Below are positions 43,212 through 54,234 of a stretch of 64,000 nucleotides of DNA, piece after piece (within the stretch, counting starts at the first letter, position 1; each line of letters opens with the position of its first letter). The DNA is from Pseudophaeomoniella oleicola (Eukaryota; Ascomycota; Eurotiomycetes; Phaeomoniellales; Phaeomoniellaceae), in contig QWDQ01000033.1 of assembly GCA_003868215.1 (NCBI GenBank), positions 1 through 64,000 of the forward strand, written 5' to 3'. Under the pieces are notes generated by a model. The model had not been told where the DNA came from, did no database searches, and was given only the letters and a program-made list of their open reading frames with translations. Both the position numbers and the translations under genes were made by a program.

Positions 43212-44847
43212 GCCTCGACTAGGCTTCCCGCTCCTTGCGACTACGCCAACCCATTAATCAGACATCTGCGAAAAAACTACTTTTCGCATCACGTTGCAAC
43301 AGATATACTACTAAAACATGTGCATCAACAGATTGGAGTTGGGCGGATGGATCATCCGGCAAATGGATATACTCCACATGATGAATGGGCACTCGCTGTG
43401 ATAAAGTAGCCACAGGCTTATCAAAGACACCGAAAACGGTAATTCTCGAACCAGTTGCACATGAATCGAAGATTGTGGGCAACTTTTGAGCACCCATGCA
43501 CGGATGAGATCAAAGAAGAGAAAACACTCGAGGCTTCTCGCTTTGATAAAGAGCAGCAATTTGGAGAGTGCCTCTGGCCATCAAGTGCCTTCTTTGAGAA
43601 GAGCGAGAAGTAGCCGCCAGGACTAACCTAAAAGCAAGGGTTTCTGATAACCTTGCCTGGAGAGTGCGTGGGGCTTAAGGGGTTATTGCGCTTGGATCTG
43701 ATGGATTGTGGTTCCATAACACACAACGCTTTGGAAGCCCACTCAATCCGATGCCCGATCGCATCATGTGCTTCCCGAGATCTATGCAAAGTCTGGACAC
43801 GTACAACGTCTAGGGCTATGGCCTCCGACCTCTTCCCCAACTTTGTTCTTACGTGGACCGAAGAGCCGAATGTTCTTGCGGTGGCCCCGATGCGGACTGT
43901 ACGCCGTGATACTTTTGCGGGGGTTAAAAGTAAGCCATCGCCACTGGCTGAGTACCTTAGCAAGTAAGGGCTAGATCATTCCACACGTCCGATAACATGA
44001 TCTGGACGCTATATGCCGGTTGTGTTACATTGTACAGCGCGCTTAATATGCCCGTCTTTTGGGTGCTGCAAGGATCAGACTTTGGAATGCACACGGTCTG
44101 TGATCCAAGGACTAGAAAATTTTGAACAAAGAGGGCATTGGGCACGTGGAAATCTCGGTACGTGCAGCAATGACTTCCTCGAAGAATTTAGCTGTGACGA
44201 GGTGGCGGCAATAAACATCTCACTCGTGAGAGTTTAGAGCCGACCGTTCTTCCGAAGCTATACCGCAACGTCCTTCGGGAGATGGTCAGAATTATGACAT
44301 GGCCTCCTTCCCTTGGACGCTAATCCTCTATAACTTCCACATGCGGATGCGGACGATCCTTGATCTGGTCCTTCAATCACCCTTGCCAATACTTTCTACC
44401 TCTCTGGTAACATGCTCTTAGCCAATCATCGTCCGTTGAGCCGACTTTTCACGCAAGTGGCTTCAGGCTCAAGCCACATCCATCACGTCTCTTCATCTCC
44501 TCGGTTGATCTGTGAAACCTAGGTAAGCACATCCTTCAGGCTTGTGGAGTGATATCAAGGGAGGCCTTCTCCTGCTGATTTGAGCAACTCGTGGTTACGA
44601 ATACGTAAGCTCTGACCTGGATTTGACCCTGCAGTTTGCCGCTTTCGGTACACAAGAAGCCCTGGGACCTTATCGGTAGAAGTCTGGACAATCTCTGGCG
44701 GCTAAACTCCAGTACGGTTGAACCCCGGTGGGTAAAAGCGATCGTTTGCTAGTGGATCTGAGCGTCGGGCTATACTTCTGACCACGAGCATGACGCTCTG
44801 GACTTTAAGCGTAGTCAGTCCATCATGAGCTCGAGACGAAGCGCGAG

Positions 44848-44859
44848 TATATATATAAT
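44848..44859 (+). promoter_or_regulatory. Probable TATA box of the CAP-protein gene
   Basis: TATATATATAAT lies about 220 bases before the ATG at 45082, and is followed by CA/CT-rich sequence like a fungal 5' leader. TATA elements are common in strongly regulated secreted-protein genes. Confidence 0.4.
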
Positions 44860-45081
44860 GATCTCCTCGTCCACGACAAGGAATTCTTTGCTTCACCAAG
44901 CAGCTCATCTACTACTCTACAAGCAATCGGGTTTTCATTGATTCAATCCAACCGTCTCTTCAGATCGTTCTACTTTGACGAGCGAAGCACACTAAAAAAG
45001 GTTCACCTCGAGCCCGTCCGTCGAAGCGACAGCCTTAAGGAGCACATCTTCCAATCGCTCAACAAGTGACCAAAAGCCACG

Positions 45082-45759
45082 ATGAACGCATTCCGAGCCA
45101 TCTTGCCAATCCTCGCTGCAGCTGTGGTCGTGCAAGGCATGGCCGTTGACCTCGGTGCTCGCTCGCCACAGGAAGATACAGATTCTGCAGCCAGCGCTAC
45201 CACAGTGTCCGGTGCTACCGCGTCTGCAACTGCCGGAACCCCTCTCACCAGGGATGCGACTCCCACCGTAACTGGGGCATATAACGACCCAACATTTATT
45301 TCAACAGTGCTTGCATCACACAACCAGTATCGCGCCCTCCATGGTGGAGCCCCGGTCACCTGGGACGTCAACAAAGCTGTCTATGCACAAACATACGCTG
45401 ACAAATGCACCTTCGCACATTCAGGCGGTCCCTATGGCGAGAATCTTGCCATTGGTGGTTTCTCTGACCCAACCGATTATATTTGGATGTGGTACAATGA
45501 GCGCGGTGATTACGATAGTTACCCCGACCCAGATATGGACGACTTCGAGAATTGGGGTCACTTTACGCAAGTTGTCTGGAATGCAACCGCCAGCATTGGT
45601 TGTGGATTTTCTGAAACCTGCACCAACTTGGGTGACTACGGCCCGTACTTCTTGGTCTGTGAATACAACACCGGTAATGTCCTACCGGCCAGCACTTTCG
45701 CTCTCAACGTCCGCGAACCAAGTGGACCAATTCCAGACTCACCGCCTGATATGAATTAG
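45082..45759 (+). CDS. Secreted CAP/SCP/PR-1 domain protein (Pry-like)
   Basis: Single exon of 225 aa. A signal peptide (about residues 1-20, FRAILPILAAAVVVQGMA) is followed by a short Ser/Thr/Ala-rich propeptide-like region (28-65). The CAP domain spans about 70-205: ASHNQYRALHGG, VYAQTYADKC, GGPYGENLAIGG, the CAP1 signature GHFTQVVWNA and CAP2-like YFLVCEYNTGN, with Cys pairs for the usual disulphides. Fungal members (Pry1 in yeast, RBE1 in Candida) are extracellular and bind sterols or fatty acids. It stands alone between two gene-poor regions with its own TATA-like promoter. Confidence 0.95.
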   Translation: MNAFRAILPILAAAVVVQGMAVDLGARSPQEDTDSAASATTVSGATASATAGTPLTRDATPTVTGAYNDPTFISTVLASHNQYRALHGGAPVTWDVNKAVYAQTYADKCTFAHSGGPYGENLAIGGFSDPTDYIWMWYNERGDYDSYPDPDMDDFENWGHFTQVVWNATASIGCGFSETCTNLGDYGPYFLVCEYNTGNVLPASTFALNVREPSGPIPDSPPDMN

Positions 45760-48440
45760 GCTCCAAGCAGCCGATAGAAGGGGTGGACTTCGACGTACAT
45801 AGCGATTTTTTTCCTTCTCAAACGCCACATTCCTTTACCTGTACATGAGTCAGAAGTTGTCTGTATATAGCTTTGCACATCGTTTAATGAGAGACGGCAG
45901 CTTTAGATCGATAGCATAGTTGAACATTGTGAATTGCAATACATCTTCACGTTTCAACTCCACCCACTACTTCCTCTCACATTCCTCTATCTCAAGGACC
46001 TTCCAGGAAAGAGTGACCTTGGCTTCTGCACGGAGGTGAGGTCAATTTTAGGCGCTAGCTGTCGATCTCGTTTCGATCGGAAAACGCGCTAACTATGTTG
46101 TACCACCAGCGCCAAAAGGGTATGTAGATCGTGACGATTACTTTCTTGCATATTCCAACTTCCCATCTTCTCAGTGGTTGCGGTACCATACAATCCGAAG
46201 GACCCTTTTACGATCCGAATAGTAATCAATACGTGGAGATACTGACGACCTGATTGAACCCATGCGTTTTCCCACGTATTCTGGTCTATCAATCTCCACC
46301 TGCTGGGGTTTTATCCCTCTCAACTTCCATTGGGATCTACTCCAAACCGGCTGTTTCCAATGGATTCATACTCCCACACTTCTAGTCAATTGCTTGCATC
46401 TCTGGAAGCCTGTACTGTCACTGGATTTCCTCTGCTCAGCGTCCTATGCTTCATAAATCCCTGGTTGCCCATGCCAAAGTTGCACATCTATCTGACATAT
46501 TGTGTGCAATCGAACTGAAGCGACGTTTTGTTTGTGTACCTTACATGCAATGCTAAATGTACTTACGGCAATGGGGATCTGGGACCCGATATTCGCGGGG
46601 CGGGTATTCAGGAGTAATTGTGGTTGACTTCCAATGACGCACTCAGGAAGTAGGAACCTGTCGGTACTGGTATTCGACTTGCAGATATGCCGGCAACATC
46701 TCTGTCAGTATGAAGGACACATGGTCAGAGAAGATTCTACTTCCACGCTCAACAACCATGCAGGCAGCACTGTCAAACGTTTGAATAATGAACGAAGTGC
46801 TCTGGCACAAAATGACGCGTCTGCAAAATATTGACGAAGCTACAAGGAGCGGAGAAGAGCTGTTAAAGTCTCTAAGAGCACGCCGAGACGCTCTGCTGCA
46901 ATCCGGCTGCATCGGGCCTCATGGATCTCTACTCGGCCACTTTCTAAGCTCGCATCAATCACGGAATTGATCAGTACGGCCGTACTCCCGAGAACCAGAC
47001 AAGGTTCCTGATATGTACAAGGCTTGGGGAATTTGCCTGGAAAGTATTCTGTCCTCCAACGCCAGGCCGTCTCGGTGTACACCATAACTCTGGGAAACAT
47101 ATGGACGGCTTGGCTTTGGAGGAGCAGTCGAACTTGCCTGATAGCTCTGTGACTGCGGCATGCTTGGCTTTGTCGATGGCTCAGGCGGCAATGTTGGATA
47201 GAAGTATCTTCGATAGAAGTATCATGGCTTGCACAGTAAGGAATCGATTCTCGGTTCACGATGATGGCTACAAATGATCGATTCTGACAGACCTTCCTAG
47301 ATTCCTTCGGAAGTTGCTTCCTAACGGCGAGGACGGAGAGAATCTGTTTCCCAGTGTCTCCATGAAAGAGAAGCTTATTATTTCTGTGAGGCTCTCCGTG
47401 CAAGACTTAACTGGAAACTTCCATTCATTTATCAGGCATTACTATGTAGGTTTCGGTTCCGGCGCGATGCCGCAGACGCCCATTGTCTCAGGAAACTGTG
47501 CCCAGAACCCCTACATTCAGCAACCTGAAACAAGGAATAGCCAAGGAAGAGGCGCTGACCCTCTCAAATGTCTTGCTCGGGGAGTGCAGCACAAGGTGGA
47601 CTCTTATTAAGATTTTTGATAGATTGGCCACCGGATTCTCCATTGGGACACGAAGAGGTTAAGCAAGGATAGGAAGAGTGATCCTTACACAAGCATTCCA
47701 TATACCTTCACACTAAACCATCGAAGGAATGATTAGAACGGAGGTAGTTTCAGATCCAGCACAATTGGACTAAAGAGGGCAGGATACGAAGACGAATTAG
47801 CTTTTGGGATCAAATGAAACCATCATAGACATGATATTCTATGGTTCAATTGCCGACCACGGGTCGCCATAATGGTCGATGTTGTGAAGATCAAATCGCA
47901 AATTCAAATTCCAAGGCGCAGCTTGACGAGACTTATGGCGATACAGGTATGACAGCCTACTTGTACTTTGAGGGATCAAGAGACGAGAGAGATCAAGGAG
48001 TATTGAGTAGTAACTTATCAAGATTAGGGATCAATAGAAAATGTTGGATCATTTGCGGAGAGGTTCGTTTATATAATTACTACCTACGTAACTTCGTAGA
48101 TCTCGAATAAGCATATCTCCAATCGAGGAACAGATCTCTAGTGAATGACTTCCTTTGTGACTATCGTTCTCATTGTTTTCATCTGATCATCAGTGTCTAT
48201 GTAATTATCGCTACTAGAATCATAGACTCGTCCAGAAAGAATTGGTATATAATACGTGCACTCCACAGGAAGGGTGACGTTTCTTAGAGAGAATCTGGTA
48301 AGGTACCCGTTCGATCCGATCCGAACTGCGCCAGAGCGTTGGCAACTACAAAGCACTTTCGCCACACGATTCCAATGTATCCTTTTTCATCACTCCCACA
48401 CGTCGTGTAATCTTCCTCTATCTCCAATCAACCCTCAGCT
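45760..48440. other. Gene-poor region of 2.7 kb
   Basis: No gene was recognised. Several overlapping ORFs at 46630-47610 lack ATG starts or motifs. Sequence near 48370-48440 is CT-rich and is the likely leader of ypi1. Confidence 0.5.
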
Positions 48441-49168
48441 ATGGATCTCAATTCTGCAGCACTGATTCCACCCCTCTCCCATCCGCTTCGCTCCATCTCA
48501 CCATCCAATCCCTCCCGCTTCCCCCCTTCCGGCTCTCGAACTGCGTCCCCAATGCAGCGCGGTCCTACGACAGGCTCCGCAACCCAGACGATCACACCTG
48601 GTCTTGGTGACAACGCGGAGGCAACAGTACCTGTAAGATTGCATCTAAGGGGGCAGGAGGTCGAGCTTGGTGGAGAACAGGACACAAGATCACGGAGACG
48701 CATCAGATGGGACGAGAATGTGATTGATAATGAAGGCATGGGCAAAAAGAGCTCAAAAGGTAGGACTGGCCCACCATCTTCCAGGAGCCTACAATACTTC
48801 GTTCCCGGCATGCGCCCATGGTCCTAGACCCGGAGACTAACGATCATCTAGTATGTTGCATCTACCACCCGCCCACTGCACCCGGCGAATCCTCTTCCGA
48901 ATCCTCTGACTCCTCATCCTCCGACTCCGACTCATCCGACGTTGATGACGGCTCAGCTCGAATGGCTGGTGGAGGGCGGAGGCCCCCAAAACGCGGAGGT
49001 CGACGCCATAACCACGACCATGACCATGACCACGACCATGACCATGACCATGACCATGATCATGACCATGAACACGACGACGACCATGGCAGTGATAAAG
49101 GCAAGGGCAAGGCGAGATCTCCAAGTCCAAATGCCTACGAAAGACAACCCAGGATCAAAAAGCGGTAA
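48441..49168 (+). CDS. ypi1: Type 1 protein phosphatase regulator Ypi1 (PPP1R11/inhibitor-3 family)
   Basis: Exons 48441-48759 and 48852-49168 (92-nt intron) give 211 aa. The splice rebuilds the family signature: RRRIRWDENVIDNEGMGKKS followed by SKVCCIYH (residues 85-112). RIRW (87-90) is the RVxF-like dock for the phosphatase 1 catalytic subunit, and the Cys pair precedes the CIY box. Ypi1 controls nuclear PP1 (Glc7) in mitosis in yeast. The N-terminus is Pro/Ser-rich; the region after the core is acidic Ser/Asp-rich. An unusual run of alternating His and Asp (about residues 159-185) is coded by a GACCAT repeat. Confidence 0.94.
49007..49089 (+). repeat. (GACCAT)n coding minisatellite in ypi1
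   Basis: About 13 six-base units, slightly varied (CAC/CAT, GAC/GAT, one GAA), code alternating Asp-His in frame. Its six-base unit allows length change without frameshift. Confidence 0.9.
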
Positions 49169-49983
49169 ATGGACGAAACAAGCAATATCACGAATTCATG
49201 CGATCTGGCGTGAGAAAAGAACAGAAAGCAACGAACTTCTCGACGAAAGAATTTATACCCTCGTTGTATCTATTTCTTAGCTATTATCTTTTCAGAAAAG
49301 TTCAGAGCTTGATTTCAGAGACTGGCATCATTCACAGTCGAGGGATTTCTGGAAGATAGTAGCAACGGACGAATGCATATATGAATGAAATCAATGGAAT
49401 GGGATCAAAAATGGAATGAAGGATCAGATGAGGTCGTACGCATGTATGTACATTCTAGGGACATGACTGACAACGGCGTTTGAGCGGCGGGCGCATTACA
49501 AGCATCATCAAGGAATCTGGACTCGGCGTTTTTGCGCACGCATCTGTATATATGGACTCGGAGAGAAAAATACACATCAGATAAAACTACTTATGTAGGT
49601 CGGTACTAGGTAGGTAGCTACCCAACCTACTTTCCGGAAGGTACGCTTCCCAATCAATCCAATTTCAACTCGACTACCTACACCAGGGCTATCGTACCCA
49701 AACACCAACAAGACAGGAACACCCAGTTCTTCCACACCGCTTGAAAAAAGAACGAACGACAGAAAAAGAAAGAAAAAGAAACAAGGGCGTGTGTGTGTGG
49801 GTATTAATCAATCAATCATCAGAAACAAAAACAAGAAAAAAGGACAAAGATTCTAAAATTCCATTTCGCAAGGAAAGAAAAGTGTCATTATTATCCAAGT
49901 TAAACCCCCTTTCCCCTCCCCTTATAAAAAGAAAAAACAGAAAAGGTGGGGGCAGTCGTCGTCGTCGTCATCGTCGTCGTTGG
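49169..49983. other. Intergenic, convergent 3' regions
   Basis: Lies between the ends of ypi1 and the shugoshin gene. It is A-rich with AAAG runs (49740-49950), CCTACC/AGGTAGG words at 49595-49625, and a TCG-repeat at 49957-49980. No gene was recognised. Confidence 0.55.
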
Positions 49984-52342
49984 TCATACCATCATGCTTC
50001 TTCTCCTAGAACCTGATACCGCTGCTGCGGCGCTGCTACTATCTCCTGATGATGAAGAAGTCCTACTACTGCTACCGTTACTCAGTGAGGAGTGGTGATG
50101 GTTGCTGCTTCTTATACCTGGACCGCTGCTGCCATGGCTGGTGGTAGTTGTCGAGGTGGTACTTGAATTGGCTTCATCGAAAGCCCTTTTCCGCGCCGTA
50201 GTTGTTAGACCTCCAGCTCTAGAGCTGCTGCTGGCGGCGGCGGAGGATGCTCTCGGTTCTCTGGTCGTTCTGGTCGAGGAGGCTGCGGATGGTGGACGGG
50301 AAGAAGAGGGGTTGGATGAGGTGAATATTGCCGTAGAGTGGCGGCGGGAGGGTTTGCGGGATATAGGTGCGGATTCGGATGTTGTTGGTTGGGTCGATGA
50401 AGAGGAGGTGGAGGCGGTGTGGATCATATCCGGCCCGTCTTCTGTGGCTGTTGAGCTGGGATGAGGGGATGAAGATGGTCCGTCGAACATGGATAGTTTC
50501 GCCATTGCGGATGCAGTCTCGGAGATGCTGTCGTGCTGGTCGGATGGAGTGTCATTGCTTGATGCAACGCGTCCAACCTTCATGCGGTTCGATTTCCCTG
50601 TAAGAGGGCTTCCTGGCTCTTGCGCTAACTCTGCCGATGCTGCTACCTCTTCCTCCGAAGCTGTTGGCAGGTTTTTCCAGTTCGAGGACGGATGGTCTGG
50701 CTTTTCCTTTTTGATAGTCACAGTCCTCAACGGCGGCATAGATCCCTCTTCCTGAAGCTCGACCGAGCTTTCACGTTTCGAGATTGACGACCTTGACTTG
50801 TCCGTTATGACAGCATCGACGAGCTCCTTTGTCGGTCTTCTCATTTTGTCTCTGAGGTTGGGCTCGGCGTAACTAACTTGAGCCCGAGCACGACGCGCGG
50901 TTCTCCCGGAGGCGTTGCTGACTATCTCTTCCAGAGACGCTGTTGTAAATGCCATTTCCGGCGTCGGTGGGACGGATGGTCTACCCGTTGAAGGGGCTTC
51001 GTTGGACATTGGTGAGAAGAGATCCATGGGAGCTGGAGCCGGGGTCTTCGGCTGACGAGAGTTCGACTGAGGCTGCATCTCCGGTTGCACTACTACCTTT
51101 TGCTCTAAGTCGTCACCCGTGTTGAGATCTAATGATAAATTTGGGACAGCCGTAGGTAGTAATTTTCGGTCTCGATTTCTGTCTTTGCTTTGCGTCGTCT
51201 TGTCGACTTCGTCCTTCAAAACAGATATCTTATCAGTCATAGCTGGTCTGCGTGGCTTGCTAGGGGAGTTCGCGCTCTCTGTTGCACATATTAGCATCAT
51301 TTTCAGTCGTGAAACAAATGAAGATATAACGTACTTGCTCCCAATGGCCTGCGTGGAACCTCTTCGATTATATTGATGGGCCCATCAGCTTCCTTATTCG
51401 ACTTCATTTTCGACTCCAACAACCGATTTTCTTGGCCAGTGCGAGATGATAGACGTTTGGTGACAGCTGACCTCCGCCTCGAATTGAATTCTGCTTCGGA
51501 GTTACTAGTGTCTGTCTCTCCCAGATCCGCATTCTCTGTAAGCTCTTCTTTTGATCGCTCCTCAAGTGCCATGTCCTCTAGCAGCGCGCTGGCTCTTCTC
51601 TTCCTCCTCCTCTCGAGATTGGAAGATAAGTCAACCATAACCATAGCATCACTGTCATCTCTTTCTTCAACGTGCGTTCGTGGTGGCGATTTGTCAAACT
51701 TGATAGGATCTGGTACGTCGAAATGTGCGACTGGTGGAGGGCCAAGGTCTGGCGAATCCGAGAGAGCTGTGTTCATTCCAATAACAGTGTTCAGACCATC
51801 ACCGCTCAGCGTCCGCCTGGGAAATGCTTTATGTTCCATTATAGTGGGCAGTCGACCTTCCTGCGCTGCCAGAACCTGAGCTAAACTTTGTGTGTTTCTC
51901 CATTCTCGCTGCTCAGGTGATCGAGCTGCTTCACCGAGCAATGACTTTCTTGACTGAGACTTTTTGGGGGGTTTTGCCACGTCGCTGAGCCTTGAGACAA
52001 GGGAATTGACCTCCGAGAGCTTGTCTTCCAGCTCCGATTTCAGCTGTAGAACATCGTCCGATACCTTCGCGTTGGCGTCTTGTTTCTCCAGCTCATGCTT
52101 GAGGTTTATTGCTTGCTCTCGTAAAGCCATGTTTTCCGCCAATAGCCTTGTTATTTCGGACTCCAGGTTCCGTATCCGGAGCGACTGAGTCGAATTGCAT
52201 CGTGCGATTTCTCTGTTCTGGCGTATAAATCGGCGTTTGACTTCGTGACTGTCAGCATGCTTAGGGGGGTTACAGGCGGTCAACAACACATACGAGCATC
52301 GAGTGACTCTGTTGGAGCTGGTGGCTCGTTGAGCCGTGCCAT
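49984..52342 (-). CDS. sgo1: Shugoshin
   Basis: Minus-strand exons 52342-52294, 52240-51335 and 51278-49984 give 749 aa. The 53-nt first intron joins MARLNEPPAPTESLDA to LKRRFIRQNREIAR, the classic shugoshin start; the second is 56 nt. The N-terminal coiled coil (about 16-110, QNREIARCNSTQSLRIRNLE and following) binds PP2A-B56 in the family. The C-terminal basic SGO motif, ARRARAQVSYAEPNLRDKMR (about 446-465), binds phosphorylated H2A at centromeres. Between them lies a long disordered region. The last 200 residues are Ser-rich. Shugoshin protects centromeric cohesin and helps biorientation. It starts 323 bases from the divergent dad2 start. The second donor is GTACGT, acceptable though not the consensus. 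Confidence 0.94.
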
Positions 52343-52665
52343 AGATACTTGCTAAAGCAATATACGTGGAAGATTCAGTTGCTGGCTTGTTCATCTGCCA
52401 AAGTGTTCTCGCATGCGATAGGGATATTGATTTCAGGTATGACAGAATTTCATAACAATGTTTTTTTTGCGAATAACAACAGTGTACTATTTCGGGTTTA
52501 GCCTCAAAAGATAAGCTGATTGGCGATGAACCCTTTTCCTCATCATCAACGCGGGTCATCCACATCCACCGTGTTAAATTACGTGTTTTTACTCTGGTCA
52601 AGTCACAGAACATCTGAATATAATCAAATTATATTGGAACCAATCCAAATTACACGATCGCAATC
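52343..52665. promoter_or_regulatory. Shared divergent promoter, sgo1 and dad2
   Basis: A 323-base spacer separates two chromosome-segregation genes transcribed apart from each other. No particular factor site was identified. Confidence 0.55.
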
Positions 52666-53232
52666 ATGTCATACGCGCCTCGACCGACTGCGGTCTTCCC
52701 TTCAGCCGCAGGCACTGCCTCTGGGTTTCGCCAGCCAAGTGTCGGCTCTCAACAGTCACAGCAGTCAGCTGCGCTACAAGCCCGTATCGCGTCGAAGAAA
52801 GCCGAGCTTGAGAATCTTAGACAGTTGAGAGACCTCAGCGGTACATTGGCTGGGCAGATGTCGCAACTAGAAGAAAAGCTAGGGACACTGAGGGATGGTA
52901 CAGAGGGTGAGCCTGCTATGTGAAAAGGTATGGAACCTATATTGACGACTATAGCTGTCGCAACGGTTATGGCGAATTGGGACCATGTGTTGAAAGCCAT
53001 CAGTCTGGCATCTGGTGCGTGAACTCTGAAGATTGTCGCATTTGTGTTGACCAGCTGTCCAGTCAAAGCAGCGAAGATAGTCGATCCGACTGGCAATGAT
53101 GAAAACGGGGAGACCACACAAGAACCAGAATTGCCCGCCACGCTCATCCGCGTGCCTGTGCAAGATGCCGAGAATGCAGCGCGGGCAACTCAGTCGCAAA
53201 ATGAACCAAATCCAACTGATAATGGGGATTGA
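52666..53232 (+). CDS. dad2: DASH/Dam1 complex subunit Dad2
   Basis: Exons 52666-52906, 52955-53014 and 53063-53232 give 156 aa; the introns are 48 nt each and all frames agree. Dad2 is part of the DASH ring that couples kinetochores to spindle microtubules. Diagnostic text: IASKKAELENLRQLRDLS (about residues 42-59), the coiled-coil following it, TEAVATVMANWDHVLKAISLAS across the first splice (read as EAVATVMANW then DHVLKAISLAS) and the C-terminal LPATLIRVPV. An upstream acceptor AG at 53053-53054 would give a premature stop, so the second AG is used. Slightly longer than the yeast protein (133 aa), as usual in filamentous fungi. Confidence 0.95.
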
Positions 53233-54234
53233 GAGACCGGCGATGCACTTGCGAATGACAATTCTCAAGACGAATCAAAGATAAGCAGCTAGTAGTTCAC
53301 TACCATTGCATTGACAGGCCCTTTCTGAAATGCGCATCATGGGTCTGGCTGGAAGACCAACAATGTGCAAAGTTAAGGCGAAATTCGAACGTGCTCTCGA
53401 GCTGCCGAGTTTGCTTCGCTGCGGCAAAGAACCCGGTCTTCATACCACCACCGGCTGCATTGGAGAATCCAGCGATGGTGATTTCTGAATCATCTTCAAG
53501 CGACAATACTTATCGAGCACCCAATTCAAATGCCAATGAGCATACGACCACAAACACGTCGTAAGGGGCGATAGCTGGGCCTGTACTGTGGTCGAAGCTT
53601 GCTGTCTGTTGACGGTGGTGGATGCTGCTGTGCATCATAATAAGGCCGGTGGTGCAGAAAGCTCTATGCGGATTACACGAGCATCAATGCGATGCAAGGA
53701 GGGTGGTGCGTTACCGCGATATCAGAGAATAGAGCACACACCTGTGCCTAGCCTCAGTTTGGTAGAAGTAGTTCTCTTTTCTTCTTATAGATGACCTCTC
53801 GTTTCAACATTACGTGACCCATCAACTTGATAATAAAGAGAAACAATAGAAACAATTATCTGAAGCGTTGCAGGTACAGTGTAGACCTAGAGCCATCAGA
53901 TGTCCGTAATACAGATCCGCCTAGGACGCCGTTAGTTGCCCCTGACAACGATCGCGACTAAGTAAAGTTCCGTCTGGGGAAAGGGTTCGGGAGTCTCATC
54001 ATATCGTTAAATCATAGAATATCAACCCTTGCGTTTACCGTCTCAGAGTTCTAGGTCAATATCGCTTGTTTGCAGCATGACTACGACCTGTATCACACTT
54101 CACGACTCCGCAATTCTCCTACAATAAGATTGGGATTCGACTTGAGCTGCATCTTGGAGCTGCAGTCCTATTTCCTATTCTCCTTACACCATAAACACGC
54201 TCACTCACAACAATAACAATCCGTTGTCACCACG
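53233..54234. other. Intergenic
   Basis: 1 kb without a recognised gene. Short ORFs have no motif. The last about 100 bases (CACAA/CAATAA-rich) resemble a 5' leader. Confidence 0.5.

Larger units (their letters stand above)
41288..45081. other. Gene-poor region of 3.8 kb
   Basis: No recognised family. It contains one copy of TACTACGTAGTA (42122-42133), a weak two-exon candidate on the minus strand (42686-43211) and a 79-codon ATG ORF (43258-43497, minus) without motifs. The right end holds the promoter of the CAP-protein gene. Confidence 0.45.

Noticed and set aside
46840-47403. 187-codon minus-strand ORF
   Set aside because: It has no ATG at its beginning, overlaps several equally open frames and shows no motif or plausible splice partner.
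50102-50464. 120-codon plus-strand ORF inside the shugoshin gene
   Set aside because: It is an antisense shadow of Ser-rich codons in shugoshin's last exon.
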